Shown: positions 7,024 to 13,993 of the stretch, piece after piece
How positions within the stretch are numbered: position 1 is the first letter of the stretch
How the letters are laid out: every line of letters starts with the position of its first letter
NCBI GenBank assembly: GCA_003563755.1
Contig: PWUB01000079.1
Location: 1 to 14,378, forward strand
Length of the DNA: 14,378 bases
Direction: 5' to 3'
From: Clostridia bacterium
GTDB lineage: Bacteria > Bacillota_E > SLMV01 > PUMD01
The notes under the pieces: generated by a model
Database searches by the model: none
What the model was told of the DNA's origin: nothing
The model's input: only the letters and a program-made list of their open reading frames with translations
Position numbers and translations under genes: made by a program

Positions 7024-8385
7024 TCATCCCAACCGCTGTTTCACCAACTCGGCCAGTGATTCTGCCACATCCTCTGCCTCCTCGGCGCAGGGACATTCCA
7101 CCATCACCCGCACCACCGGTTCGGTGCCGGAGGGACGAATCACCAGGCGTCCCTCGTCCCCGAGGCGATCCTCCGCCTCACCGATGCTGCGTGATATCTC
7201 CTCGTCCTCCGCGAAGCCCTCCTTGTTCGCCACCGGTACGTTCCGCGTGACCTGGGGGTACTTCACCAGCCCGTCGAGCAGATCCTCCGCTGACTCGCCG
7301 GTGCGAGCCATGACCGATGACACCATTACTGCAGTTAGTATGCCGTCACCTGCCGTCGCGTGATCAGCGATTATTATGTGTCCAGACGTTTCACCTCCCA
7401 GGCGCGCCCCGACACAGCCCATGGTCTGCATTATCTCCCGATCACCCACGGAGCAGTGAGTGACCTCTATGCCGAAGGGGCGCAGGCTTGCATCCAGTCC
7501 CCAGTTGTTGGTGACCGCCGTGACCAGGGCATCACGGGTCAGTCGCCCGCGGTGCTGCAGATCCCGGGCGAGAATGTACAGGATATCATCGCCGTCGAAG
7601 AGACGTCCGCTGGGTGAAACGGCGACCACCCGATCAGCATCTCCATCCAGGGAGAAGCCGATGTCGTAGTCCCCAGCGAGCATGGCGCCCTGGAGGGACT
7701 CGGGGTGAGTCGAACCACAGCCCTCGTTGATGTTGAACCCATCGGGTTCATCAAAGAGGACGGTGACCGACGCCTCAGCTCCTCTGAAGGCGGCGGGGCC
7801 CAGCCGGTAGCCCGCCCCGTTGGCGCAGTCCAGTAGCACCCGCAGGCCTGACAGGCCCTCGCCGGCCGCCCCCACCAGGTGCGTGAGATAGGCGTGAACC
7901 TCACCAGCTGCAGGCAGGCAGGTTCCGACCTCCATCGCTCCGGGACGAGTGCACGTGTTCTGCTGTGCGGCCACCCGCGTCTCGATCGCTTTCTCGACCC
8001 CGACATCCAGCTTATGTCCCTCGGGGTCGAAAAACTTGACACCGTTGTACTCCGGCGGGTTGTGCGAGGCCGAAATCATGATACCCACGACGGCCGAGGG
8101 ACATGCCACCACCGCGTGGGCCACCGCCGGCGTCGGAACGATGCCGAGAGACAACACATCCGCCCCCGCCGAGGTCGCCCCAGCTACTGCAGCGGCGGTA
8201 AGCATATCACCGGAGCGCCGAGTATCACGGCCGATGACCACCCGTGGTCTCCCGCCGGTCGGTACCTCGAACGTCTCCAGGAAATACTCCGTTCCGCATC
8301 TGACAAGATCGAAGCTCAGCTCGGGAGTCAGCGTACGGTTGGCAACTCCCCGAACACCGTCGGTTCCGAACAGCGACGTACCCAT
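7024..8385 (-). CDS. glmM: phosphoglucosamine mutase
   Basis: A 453-residue alpha-D-phosphohexomutase of normal length, converting glucosamine-6-phosphate to glucosamine-1-phosphate for UDP-GlcNAc synthesis. It opens with MGTSLFGTDGVRG, the family N-terminus. The phosphorylated serine is Ser107 in GIMISASHNPPEYNG, the Mg-binding loop is DGDADR (247-252), a sugar-binding stretch is GGETSGH, and the C-terminal phosphate-binding loop is RPSGTEP (from about 417). The ATG at 8385 has GAGGAG 7 bases upstream. It follows cdaR by 40 bases. In B. subtilis and related species GlmM binds CdaA and inhibits c-di-AMP synthesis, so this adjacency reflects both a pathway and a known protein contact. The next gene, glmS, makes its substrate. 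Confidence 0.97.
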   Translation of the reverse strand: MGTSLFGTDGVRGVANRTLTPELSFDLVRCGTEYFLETFEVPTGGRPRVVIGRDTRRSGDMLTAAAVAGATSAGADVLSLGIVPTPAVAHAVVACPSAVVGIMISASHNPPEYNGVKFFDPEGHKLDVGVEKAIETRVAAQQNTCTRPGAMEVGTCLPAAGEVHAYLTHLVGAAGEGLSGLRVLLDCANGAGYRLGPAAFRGAEASVTVLFDEPDGFNINEGCGSTHPESLQGAMLAGDYDIGFSLDGDADRVVAVSPSGRLFDGDDILYILARDLQHRGRLTRDALVTAVTNNWGLDASLRPFGIEVTHCSVGDREIMQTMGCVGARLGGETSGHIIIADHATAGDGILTAVMVSSVMARTGESAEDLLDGLVKYPQVTRNVPVANKEGFAEDEEISRSIGEAEDRLGDEGRLVIRPSGTEPVVRVMVECPCAEEAEDVAESLAELVKQRLG

Positions 8386-8425
8386 GCATTATCTCCTCGT
8401 TTCAACGATCCCCTGTGGGCGGGAA

Positions 8426-9397
8426 TCATTCTGGTTTCTCGAGCACAATCTCCACGGTGACGTGATCGGGTTGCAGCTGCATCTCAGCTCCCCGCTCATC
8501 CAGCGGAGGTACCAGGGCGACCTCCAGCACGACCTCGATCTCCTCCCCCGCTTCCATAGTATCAACATACTCTGCCTGCAGCTGCAGCATGTCTATCCGC
8601 TCGGTGAACACCTGGTCCAGGGCGTGGACCCCTACCTCAGCGCCGGTCACGGTGACTTCGTCCGGCGCCACCTTAATGCTGCGCATGACTATCAGAAGGT
8701 CCGGTGCACTCACCACCGTGGGTCTTACCGGAACCTCCAGGGACAGCTGATCGGCCTGCTGGGGCACGTGGACATCCACCTGCCGCGGCACGACGATCAC
8801 ACCGCGCACCTCGTTTCCCCGCGCGTCCACGGGTGTACACAGCACCCGTTCGCTCAGGGCGTGCCGGAGACCTTGTATGTTGAGTTCGGCCACAACTCTG
8901 AAAACCCGCTGCAGCCGACTGGCAGGACCGTTGAGCACCACCTGCTGGGGGTCCACCGAGGGCTCTGCCAGCTCCACGGCGGGTTCACCCTGAAGATCGA
9001 CCTCCCCCCGGTAGACCTCCTCGATGGTCGCTTCGAGCGTCACCGTGGCCGTCCGGGGTGCAACCTGTATGAGCTGTACACCGCGCGGTACCGACACGGT
9101 GACAAAGTAGTCCATTGCCCCGAGGTCACCCCCGGTCAGGCTGACGGTGGCGATGAAATCATCCCTCGATATGTGCTGCATCATATCCCGCATGCCGCGC
9201 ACGGTTATGTCCACATGGGACGGGCTGACATCCAGGACGCTCATGTCCTCAGGAAGGTCGCGCCACTGCACGGGTAGATCGGTGAAGGTGCGCTGTACAT
9301 CTCGTACCCTGGCCCCGGTGACCTGAACCCAGAGCACCACGGCCAACAGCACACAGAGGGCCCACACGATGCGGTCATCGAAGAAGAGCCTGCTCAT
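8426..9397 (-). CDS. cdaR: CdaR/YbbR-domain regulator of diadenylate cyclase
   Basis: A 323-residue membrane-anchored protein with one N-terminal transmembrane helix (about residues 10-27, ALCVLLAVVLWV), the rest predicted outside the membrane. I see three YbbR repeats, each with a conserved 'P..V.+.G' core: about 37-118 (SPSHVDITVRG), 125-210 (DPQQVVLNGP) and 217-320 (APDEVTVTGA). CdaR interacts with CdaA and modulates c-di-AMP formation, possibly in response to cell-envelope state. Sequence identity between YbbR proteins is low, so the call rests on the repeats and on context. B. subtilis CdaR is longer and has four repeats. The ATG overlaps the cdaA stop as ATGA, indicating translational coupling. 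Confidence 0.92.
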   Translation of the reverse strand: MSRLFFDDRIVWALCVLLAVVLWVQVTGARVRDVQRTFTDLPVQWRDLPEDMSVLDVSPSHVDITVRGMRDMMQHISRDDFIATVSLTGGDLGAMDYFVTVSVPRGVQLIQVAPRTATVTLEATIEEVYRGEVDLQGEPAVELAEPSVDPQQVVLNGPASRLQRVFRVVAELNIQGLRHALSERVLCTPVDARGNEVRGVIVVPRQVDVHVPQQADQLSLEVPVRPTVVSAPDLLIVMRSIKVAPDEVTVTGAEVGVHALDQVFTERIDMLQLQAEYVDTMEAGEEIEVVLEVALVPPLDERGAEMQLQPDHVTVEIVLEKPE

Positions 9398-10242
9398 TCC
9401 GCTCCCCCCTCGTCGTTGGCGAAGAATGAGAATAGGGCCGGCCTTTCCTCCGTCACGAACAGCTCTTCGAGCATCTCCTCCAGGGCCTCCTGATCCAGGC
9501 CGCGGATGAGTTTACCCTCCCTGGCCAGCGAGATCGCCCCGGTCTCCTCGGACACAACCAGGGCAACTGCATCCGTCTGCTCCGTGATTCCCATCGCTGC
9601 CCGGTGTCTACCGCCCATCTTGGGATCCACCTGGGCCTCGGTAAGGGGCAAGAAGCAGGCCGCAGCCACCACCCGGTTTCCCCGGATGATGATGGCACCA
9701 TCGTGCAGCGGAGTGTTGGGAATGAACACATTCACCAGGAACTCGGGGGATACGCGAGCATCGAGTTCGATGCCTGTCTCGGCCACATCACCCAGTCCGG
9801 TCTCTCTCTCGAGGACCATGAGAGCACCCACCTTGTTCCTGGACATGGTCATCGTTGCCCTGGATATATCATCCAGGAGCCTCTGCAATTGAGACCTGTC
9901 CAAAAAGGGCAGGCCCCGCCAGAATATCCTCCCCCGCCCCACCTGCTCCAGGGCCCGCCTGAGTTCCGGCTGAAAAACGATCGGTATGGCCACGAGCAGG
10001 GACAACCGCGCCTGGTCCAGCAGCCAGTTGACCACCGACAGGTTGAGCCAACCGCTCACCGCCGTCGCGAGCAGCAAGACGACCAGGCCCTGAACGAGGT
10101 GGACGGCCCTGGTACCCCGAATCCACACTATGATCCGAAAAAGAACGTACGCTATCAGAGCAATATCAATGAGAGCCACCAGGAAGTCGAGGGCGCTCAT
10201 ACCCTCAATGTAAAAAAGCAGGCTGGTCCATACAGGTCCCAT
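9394..10242 (-). CDS. cdaA: diadenylate cyclase CdaA (c-di-AMP synthase)
   Basis: A 282-residue membrane DAC protein that condenses two ATP into c-di-AMP, the second messenger controlling potassium and osmolyte uptake and wall homeostasis. Three hydrophobic segments occur at about 18-40, 50-69 and 72-92, followed by a linker and the cytoplasmic DAC domain from about 105. The catalytic DGA motif is at 181-183 (TPLHDGAIII) and the RHR motif at 212-214; the glycine pair GGRHR replaces the commoner GTRHR. The ATG at 10242 has a strong GGGAGGTG ribosome site about 6 bases upstream. A second ATG, 14 codons in, is less well placed. It leads the cdaA-cdaR-glmM cluster. The leader carries mutually exclusive hairpins covering the ribosome site (see the separate entry). 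The 14 residues before the first membrane segment are unusual in amount but plausible. Confidence 0.96.
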   Translation of the reverse strand: MGPVWTSLLFYIEGMSALDFLVALIDIALIAYVLFRIIVWIRGTRAVHLVQGLVVLLLATAVSGWLNLSVVNWLLDQARLSLLVAIPIVFQPELRRALEQVGRGRIFWRGLPFLDRSQLQRLLDDISRATMTMSRNKVGALMVLERETGLGDVAETGIELDARVSPEFLVNVFIPNTPLHDGAIIIRGNRVVAAACFLPLTEAQVDPKMGGRHRAAMGITEQTDAVALVVSEETGAISLAREGKLIRGLDQEALEEMLEELFVTEERPALFSFFANDEGGAE

Positions 10243-10248
10243 ACTCTA

Positions 10249-10301
10249 CACCTCCCGCAGGTGGTATCGCGATGACAACCACCGTCTCAGAGCCACCTGC
10301 G
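10249..10301 (-). promoter_or_regulatory. competing hairpins over the cdaA ribosome-binding site
   Basis: Three alternative pairings share one strand on the minus-strand RNA. CGCAGGTGG (10301-10293) is a perfect 9-base complement of CCACCTGCG (10264-10256). GGTGGT (10283-10278) is complementary to ACCACC (10265-10260). CACCT (10263-10259) pairs with AGGTG (10253-10249), which is the core of the cdaA ribosome site. Only one can form at a time, and the first two would release the ribosome site that the third hides. This is switch-like geometry seen directly in the sequence; no known riboswitch class was recognised, and function is inferred. Repeated AGGTGG-type words in a GC-rich leader could also arise by chance. 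Confidence 0.4.
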
Positions 10302-10324
10302 CAGATACCAACAAACGGGCGCGA

Positions 10325-10354
10325 ATCGTCTCCGCTTACGACTGCCCGCGTCAA
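10325..10354 (-). promoter_or_regulatory. weak candidate promoter for cdaA
   Basis: On the minus strand TTGACG (10354-10349) and GACGAT (10330-10325) are separated by 18 bases. The -35 is close to consensus, while the -10 matches only three of six positions but keeps the important second A and final T. A start near 10318 would put the whole hairpin region into the cdaA leader. Read-through from whiA is the alternative, since no terminator is visible after whiA. Confidence 0.25.
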
Positions 10355-10420
10355 TCTTCGACATCCGGGACTAGCGTTTCCTGCAAGCACTCCCCGGGTT
10401 ATTCAGTTATTCTTCCCACA

Positions 10421-11356
10421 TCAACCCTCGCTCACCAGCTGTCGAACCTTTCGAAAGTGATAGTCAACGGTTGACTTGCTGACAGGCGGATCCAACATCG
10501 CCCCCAGTTCGCGCAGGCTTGCTTCCGGGTTGCTCAGGCGCAGCCATATCAGTTCGCGGGTGCGCGGCGATAGTCGATCCTTCATTTCCGGAGTCAGGCG
10601 CCGGATGTCCCTCATGTGCCTGACCGCGGCACTGACCACCTTGGTCATGTTGGCCGTCTCCGAGTTGACAAGGCGGTTGACCCGATTACGCAGGTCCTTG
10701 ACGATGCGGACATCCTCGAAGTGAAACATGGATTGAACCGCACCCACGGCCTTGAGGAAGTCGCTGATGGACTCGGCATCCTTGATGTACAGGAGCATGC
10801 CGCTGTCCTCGGGCATCAACTGGGCCCTGATGGCGAATCCGCCGAGAAGTGAACGGATGAACACGGCATTCGCCTCGCTGCGGCAGTGGATTTCCACGTG
10901 GTAGCCCGAGCTGGGATCAGAGATCGAACCCCCTCCCAGAAAGGACGCCCGCAGATACGCCCTCCTCTCCTCTGCACCGGCACCCAGGTGATCCCGCGGG
11001 GGCTCCAGCCTGATCCGCCCGTGGGACCAGACACCCATCCGGGAAACAGCCTGGCGGGCCTCGGCATCCAGGGTGATCCGCACCATGTACGAGTCCCGCC
11101 GGTAGAGATTCGCCTTACGAGCAACCAGCACCGAAGGTCGAATATCGAAGGATTTCTGCCAGAGACGGAAAATCCGACGGACCGTCGGCAGGTGGGTGCT
11201 GACGAATTGCAGGCTCCTCTCGTCCCCTCTGAGGTTGACGGAACCCGCCGTGTAGAGAAGGCCTGTGAGCTCAGCCTGGCGAACTCCGGACTCATCGGGA
11301 AGGGCGCTTCTGGCCAACTCGTCCTTGACTGAGCGGGAAAAGGATGATCGGTTCAT
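10421..11356 (-). CDS. whiA: WhiA family DNA-binding protein
   Basis: A 311-residue WhiA, a conserved Gram-positive protein with a degenerate LAGLIDADG homing-endonuclease fold joined to a C-terminal helix-turn-helix. The N-terminus SFSRSVKDELAR is typical. YLRASFLGGGSISDP (134-148) is the family's LAGLIDADG-like block. Residues about 262-309 (LSPRTRELIWLRLSNPEASLRELG...SKSTVDYHFRKV) form the sigma-like HTH. In Streptomyces it activates sporulation genes; in Bacillus it affects division and chromosome segregation. The ATG at 11356 (GGGAG five bases upstream) was chosen over a longer in-frame start at 11407, because family members begin at MNRSSFS. It lies 80 bases after rapZ, with no yvcK between them. 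A 64-base gap plus the proposed promoter and leader separate it from cdaA. Confidence 0.95.
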   Translation of the reverse strand: MNRSSFSRSVKDELARSALPDESGVRQAELTGLLYTAGSVNLRGDERSLQFVSTHLPTVRRIFRLWQKSFDIRPSVLVARKANLYRRDSYMVRITLDAEARQAVSRMGVWSHGRIRLEPPRDHLGAGAEERRAYLRASFLGGGSISDPSSGYHVEIHCRSEANAVFIRSLLGGFAIRAQLMPEDSGMLLYIKDAESISDFLKAVGAVQSMFHFEDVRIVKDLRNRVNRLVNSETANMTKVVSAAVRHMRDIRRLTPEMKDRLSPRTRELIWLRLSNPEASLRELGAMLDPPVSKSTVDYHFRKVRQLVSEG

Positions 11357-11436
11357 GGTTTCTCCCGACGGGTCAGTATCAGCTCTGCTCGACGTCGCTG
11401 CGAACACATTTCTCCCCCACCGTCCTGACTCCTGTC

Positions 11437-12336
11437 TCAGCCGGTACCCTCCGCCTCGCCTTCATCTTGGTCTTCTCGCTGTATATCGCGGTGCTCGTTG
11501 ACCACCGAATATCCGAGTTCGCGCAGGTGCAGGCCCAGCTGGGTCGCCAGTACCACCGATCTGTGCTGCCCCCCGGTACACCCGATGGCAATGGTCAACT
11601 GGGTCTTTCCCTCTTCCTGGTACCTGGGCAGGAGAAACCCGAGAAAATCTCTCATGCGCCCGAAGAAGTCCTGGGTGAGCACATCATCCCAGACGTAGTC
11701 ATGGACTTGATGGTCCAGACCTGTCATCGGGCGCAGCTCGTCAACATAGTGAGGATTGTTGAGGAAGCGGACGTCGAACACCAGGTCGGCATCCCTGGGC
11801 AGACCGTTCTTAAAACCGAAGGAGATCACCGATATGAACAGGCGCATGGCCTCCTCACCCCCGCCGAAGAGGGAGAACAGGCGTGCCCTGAGGTCCGCCG
11901 GTCTGAGGTCCGTGGTGTCGATGACGTGATCCGCCCGTTCTCGCAGCGACAAGAGTGACTCGCGCTCACGCTGCAGGGCCTCGAGGACACTACCCTGCCC
12001 GGCCAGCGGGTGACGGCGCCTGGTCTCCTTGAACCTCTGTATGAGTTCGTCGTCCGTTGCCTCGAGAAAGAGGGTGGTGGTGCTGGCGCCCCCGGTGCTC
12101 ATTTCATCCACGGCCTCCGCCGCTCGCTCGAAGAACCCCCCGCCCCGGATATCAATGACGAGGGCGACCTGCTCGACGTAGTTTTCCGGCGCGGCAAGGA
12201 GGCTGGCAAAGCGGGGCATCAGCGCCGGTGGAAGGTTGTCAATGCAGAAATATCCCATATCCTCCATGCTCTGCAACGCCACCGTCTTGCCTGCACCGGA
12301 AAGCCCGGTGATTATGACAAACCTGATATCTGACAC
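11437..12336 (-). CDS. rapZ: RapZ/YvcJ family nucleotide-binding protein
   Basis: A 299-residue RapZ-family P-loop protein. Walker A is GLSGAGKT (11-18), and an acidic Walker B-like VIDIR is at 60-64. The C-terminal domain has FGFKNGLPRDADLVFDVRFLNNP (174-195) and GCTGGQHRSV (252-261), the conserved block that in E. coli forms the RNA- and glucosamine-6-phosphate-binding part. In enterobacteria RapZ presents the sRNA GlmZ to RNase E to tune glmS; in Bacillota (YvcJ) it binds and hydrolyses nucleotides and affects competence. I place the start at GTG 12336, which has GAGGAG 7 bases upstream. An upstream GTG at 12354 would overlap the PHP gene and lacks a good site. The C-terminus ends in an acidic tail after residue 287. 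RNA binding in this organism is not shown by sequence alone. Confidence 0.95.
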   Translation of the reverse strand: MSDIRFVIITGLSGAGKTVALQSMEDMGYFCIDNLPPALMPRFASLLAAPENYVEQVALVIDIRGGGFFERAAEAVDEMSTGGASTTTLFLEATDDELIQRFKETRRRHPLAGQGSVLEALQRERESLLSLRERADHVIDTTDLRPADLRARLFSLFGGGEEAMRLFISVISFGFKNGLPRDADLVFDVRFLNNPHYVDELRPMTGLDHQVHDYVWDDVLTQDFFGRMRDFLGFLLPRYQEEGKTQLTIAIGCTGGQHRSVVLATQLGLHLRELGYSVVNEHRDIQREDQDEGEAEGTG

Positions 12337-12350
12337 GGTGTCACTCCTCG

Positions 12351-13094
12351 TCACATTCGTCCCCCGACCTCGGTGCCGATGTTGATTATCCTCGAGGGGT
12401 CTATTCCGACCTCCCTGGCGGCCTCTATAGCCGGCCCCAGTTCACCGACATCTTCGGGTGCATGAGCATCGCTAGAGCACCAAAACCGCACCCCTGAGCG
12501 GGCGGCGACGCGCAAAAACCCGACGGACGCATGCCTGGCGCTTATCTCCAGGGCAGCACCATAACGTTCTGCAGCCAGCGCCAGTGCGGTCGTGTCTATG
12601 TCGACCCCGAGACCCGGATGGGTCACAACGTCCACGGGATGCGCCCTCAGGCACTCTATGAGTGCCGCGGTGTTCGCAGCCCGGGCACGCCGCCTCGCCT
12701 CCGGACTCCATCCCCACCGCGGACGCACCCGGGCCGAAGGCGGGGCACCGGCAGCACAACGATGCAGTCCGACGGCCAGGATGTCCAGCCTGCGGTAGAT
12801 ACGGGCGGGAACATCGATATCACCGCTGTTCCCGATGACGTTGGCCTCCACCCCTGCCAGGATCTCGATGCAGACCTCAGCCCGTGCCCGCCGCACCTCG
12901 CGCAGCATCTGCAGCAGCGTTCTCGCCCGCCACACTCCCGCGGTGAGGGAAGCGGGACCGTGGTCGGTGACACCCACCGAGCGCAGCCCTTTCTTGTGGG
13001 CAGCGCGGGCGTTATCGAGAACGGATCCGGCTCCGTCACTGTACACGGTGTGGGTGTGCCAGTCGGCCACCGGAGTCCAGGCATCGGATGTCAA
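12351..13094 (-). CDS. PHP-domain metal-dependent phosphoesterase
   Basis: A 247-residue PHP-domain protein of the YcdX/histidinol-phosphatase-like group, which hydrolyses phosphate esters with a cluster of metal ions. Expected metal ligands are visible in order: HTH (13-15) with SDG (19-21), TDHG (43-46), GVEAN (Glu83), GLH (His111), THPG (His159), an acidic EIS (183-185) and SSDAHAPED (Asp209, His211). The substrate cannot be inferred; nearby genes suggest no histidine pathway. The start is TTG at 13094, overlapping the TGA of the upstream PspC gene as TTGA, with a GAGGGTGG stretch just upstream; a GTG seven codons in is the alternative. It ends 14 bases before the rapZ GTG. PHP genes near rapZ occur in other Bacillota, possibly as a shared transcription unit. 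Confidence 0.9.
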   Translation of the reverse strand: MTSDAWTPVADWHTHTVYSDGAGSVLDNARAAHKKGLRSVGVTDHGPASLTAGVWRARTLLQMLREVRRARAEVCIEILAGVEANVIGNSGDIDVPARIYRRLDILAVGLHRCAAGAPPSARVRPRWGWSPEARRRARAANTAALIECLRAHPVDVVTHPGLGVDIDTTALALAAERYGAALEISARHASVGFLRVAARSGVRFWCSSDAHAPEDVGELGPAIEAAREVGIDPSRIINIGTEVGGRM

Positions 13095-13612
13095 CCACCC
13101 TCACCCTTACCCGGGGTATCCTCAGGCTCCTCCTCAGCCCTCTGCAGGGGCGCCTGCGGCACTTCACGTGACCCACCCCGAGGGTCGCCGGATCCGCCCG
13201 CGGACAGCAGCAGCGCCACTCCGAGGGCCACGAGGAGCACGGGCCACAGGCTGATGCGCACAGGAATCAGGCGAACCACGAGGAAGTAAGCACCGGCGAC
13301 TATCAGGATGATGCCGAATAAACGTGTCCGGCCGGGATGGGACATCTCCCCATGCTCCCGGACCCTCACCCGCTCCTCACCCGGCTCAGGGGACGGGCCG
13401 GTCGGTGCTCGGGGACGCTCGACCACCTCGCCGTATTCTTCAGGCACGATGATCCAGGCTATGAGATAAAGCAGCACGCCGGCACCCCCCAGGAGGGAGA
13501 ATGCCACCCAGGCCAGTCGTACCACCGCGGGATCCGCCGACAGGTAATCCGCCAGGCCGCCGCACACTCCACCCAGGACGCGGTTCTGGCGGGAACGATA
13601 GAGTCTCTTCAT
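13091..13612 (-). CDS. PspC-domain membrane protein with C-terminal LiaF-like membrane segment
   Basis: A 173-residue membrane protein. Residues 1-57 form a PspC domain: MKRLYRSRQNRVLGGVCGGLADYL followed by a transmembrane helix at about 33-56. A charged, Pro-rich linker (about 58-96) joins it to two more hydrophobic segments (98-114 and 121-138, LFGIILIVAGAYFLVV and SLWPVLLVALGVALLL), which resemble the small membrane region of LiaF/LiaI-type envelope-stress proteins. A hydrophilic acidic tail follows. PspC proteins act in envelope-stress sensing. The start at 13612 is preferred because family members begin at MKRLYRS and because it overlaps a preceding small ORF's stop as TGATG. An ATG at 13633 is the alternative, and neither has a strong ribosome site. 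It overlaps the PHP gene's TTG start, so the two are likely translated together. Confidence 0.9.
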   Translation of the reverse strand: MKRLYRSRQNRVLGGVCGGLADYLSADPAVVRLAWVAFSLLGGAGVLLYLIAWIIVPEEYGEVVERPRAPTGPSPEPGEERVRVREHGEMSHPGRTRLFGIILIVAGAYFLVVRLIPVRISLWPVLLVALGVALLLSAGGSGDPRGGSREVPQAPLQRAEEEPEDTPGKGEGG

Positions 13613-13848
13613 CAGATGCACCGGCCTCTCCATACTGGTACCTGTGATTCATCTCGAAGACGCCACGTGGTTTCCCATAGGTGCCTGAGGGTCACAACCC
13701 CGTCTCTCGGCTTCATGACGGAAACTGCGACCGGTGACCATCCCTGAGGCCCTAGCCGTTGTCGCATAACGAACTCCCCTGGAGTCGGAATGATGACGAA
13801 CTGGCGTGCCTCTCGCACGGACACCAGCCCGCCCCGCGAGACATGCAC
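13612..13848 (-). CDS. doubtful small ORF ahead of the PspC gene
   Basis: An open frame of 78 codons from ATG 13848, or 51 codons from an internal ATG at 13767, which has GGGGAG six bases upstream. It ends in TGA overlapping the pspC ATG as TGATG, the usual sign of coupled translation, and lies downstream of the promoter-like site at 13862-13890. The product (…GPQGWSPVAVSVMKPRDGVV…) is hydrophilic, with no recognised domain, membrane segment or signal peptide. Its third-position GC in the 51-codon form is about 57% by hand count, which looks lower than in the surrounding genes. An overlapping 82-codon frame exists here too, so this may simply be leader sequence. Confidence 0.3.
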   Translation of the reverse strand: MHVSRGGLVSVREARQFVIIPTPGEFVMRQRLGPQGWSPVAVSVMKPRDGVVTLRHLWETTWRLRDESQVPVWRGRCI

Positions 13849-13993
13849 AGGTGCTAACTACACTGTAAGGTGAGATCATCTCCGATGCAAGGGGCACGAT
13901 GACGAGAGTCCCCCGGAGAGTTTGCGAAGCTGCCCCTGGCCCCCCGCGCAGACACCCGGGATCACCAATGGCAGAACACGGGGGAACGGGGTG
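13613..13993 (-). other. long intergenic region between the XRE regulator and the PspC gene
   Basis: About 380 bases without a confident gene, the largest such gap in the window. It contains the doubtful small ORF and the promoter-like site given separately. I see no tRNA, no recognised riboswitch, no repeat array and no stem-loop plus T-tract terminator after the XRE gene; the short GC-rich inverted words near 13925-13965 are not followed by T residues. Confidence 0.6.
13862..13890 (-). promoter_or_regulatory. candidate sigma-A-type promoter driving the pspC-PHP-rapZ-whiA genes
   Basis: On the minus strand TTGCAT (13890-13885) and TACAGT (13867-13862) are separated by exactly 17 bases. The -10 matches four of six consensus positions, and the -35 keeps TTG. 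It sits in the only long gene-free stretch upstream of a tightly overlapping gene run, where a promoter is expected. A start near 13855 would give a leader of about 240 bases before pspC, or a short one before the small ORF. No experimental support is available. Confidence 0.45.

Noticed and set aside
7949..9277. A 442-codon plus-strand frame opposite glmM and cdaR
   Set aside because: It shows the same antisense pattern with high His content, no ribosome site and no recognisable domain, and it overlaps well-supported genes.
10205..10390. A 61-codon minus-strand frame in the cdaA leader
   Set aside because: It overlaps the cdaA start in another frame, has no ribosome site and no recognisable protein features.
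10370..10415. An imperfect stem-loop (CCGGG…CCCGG) after whiA as a terminator
   Set aside because: The stem is interrupted and no T-tract follows on the minus strand.
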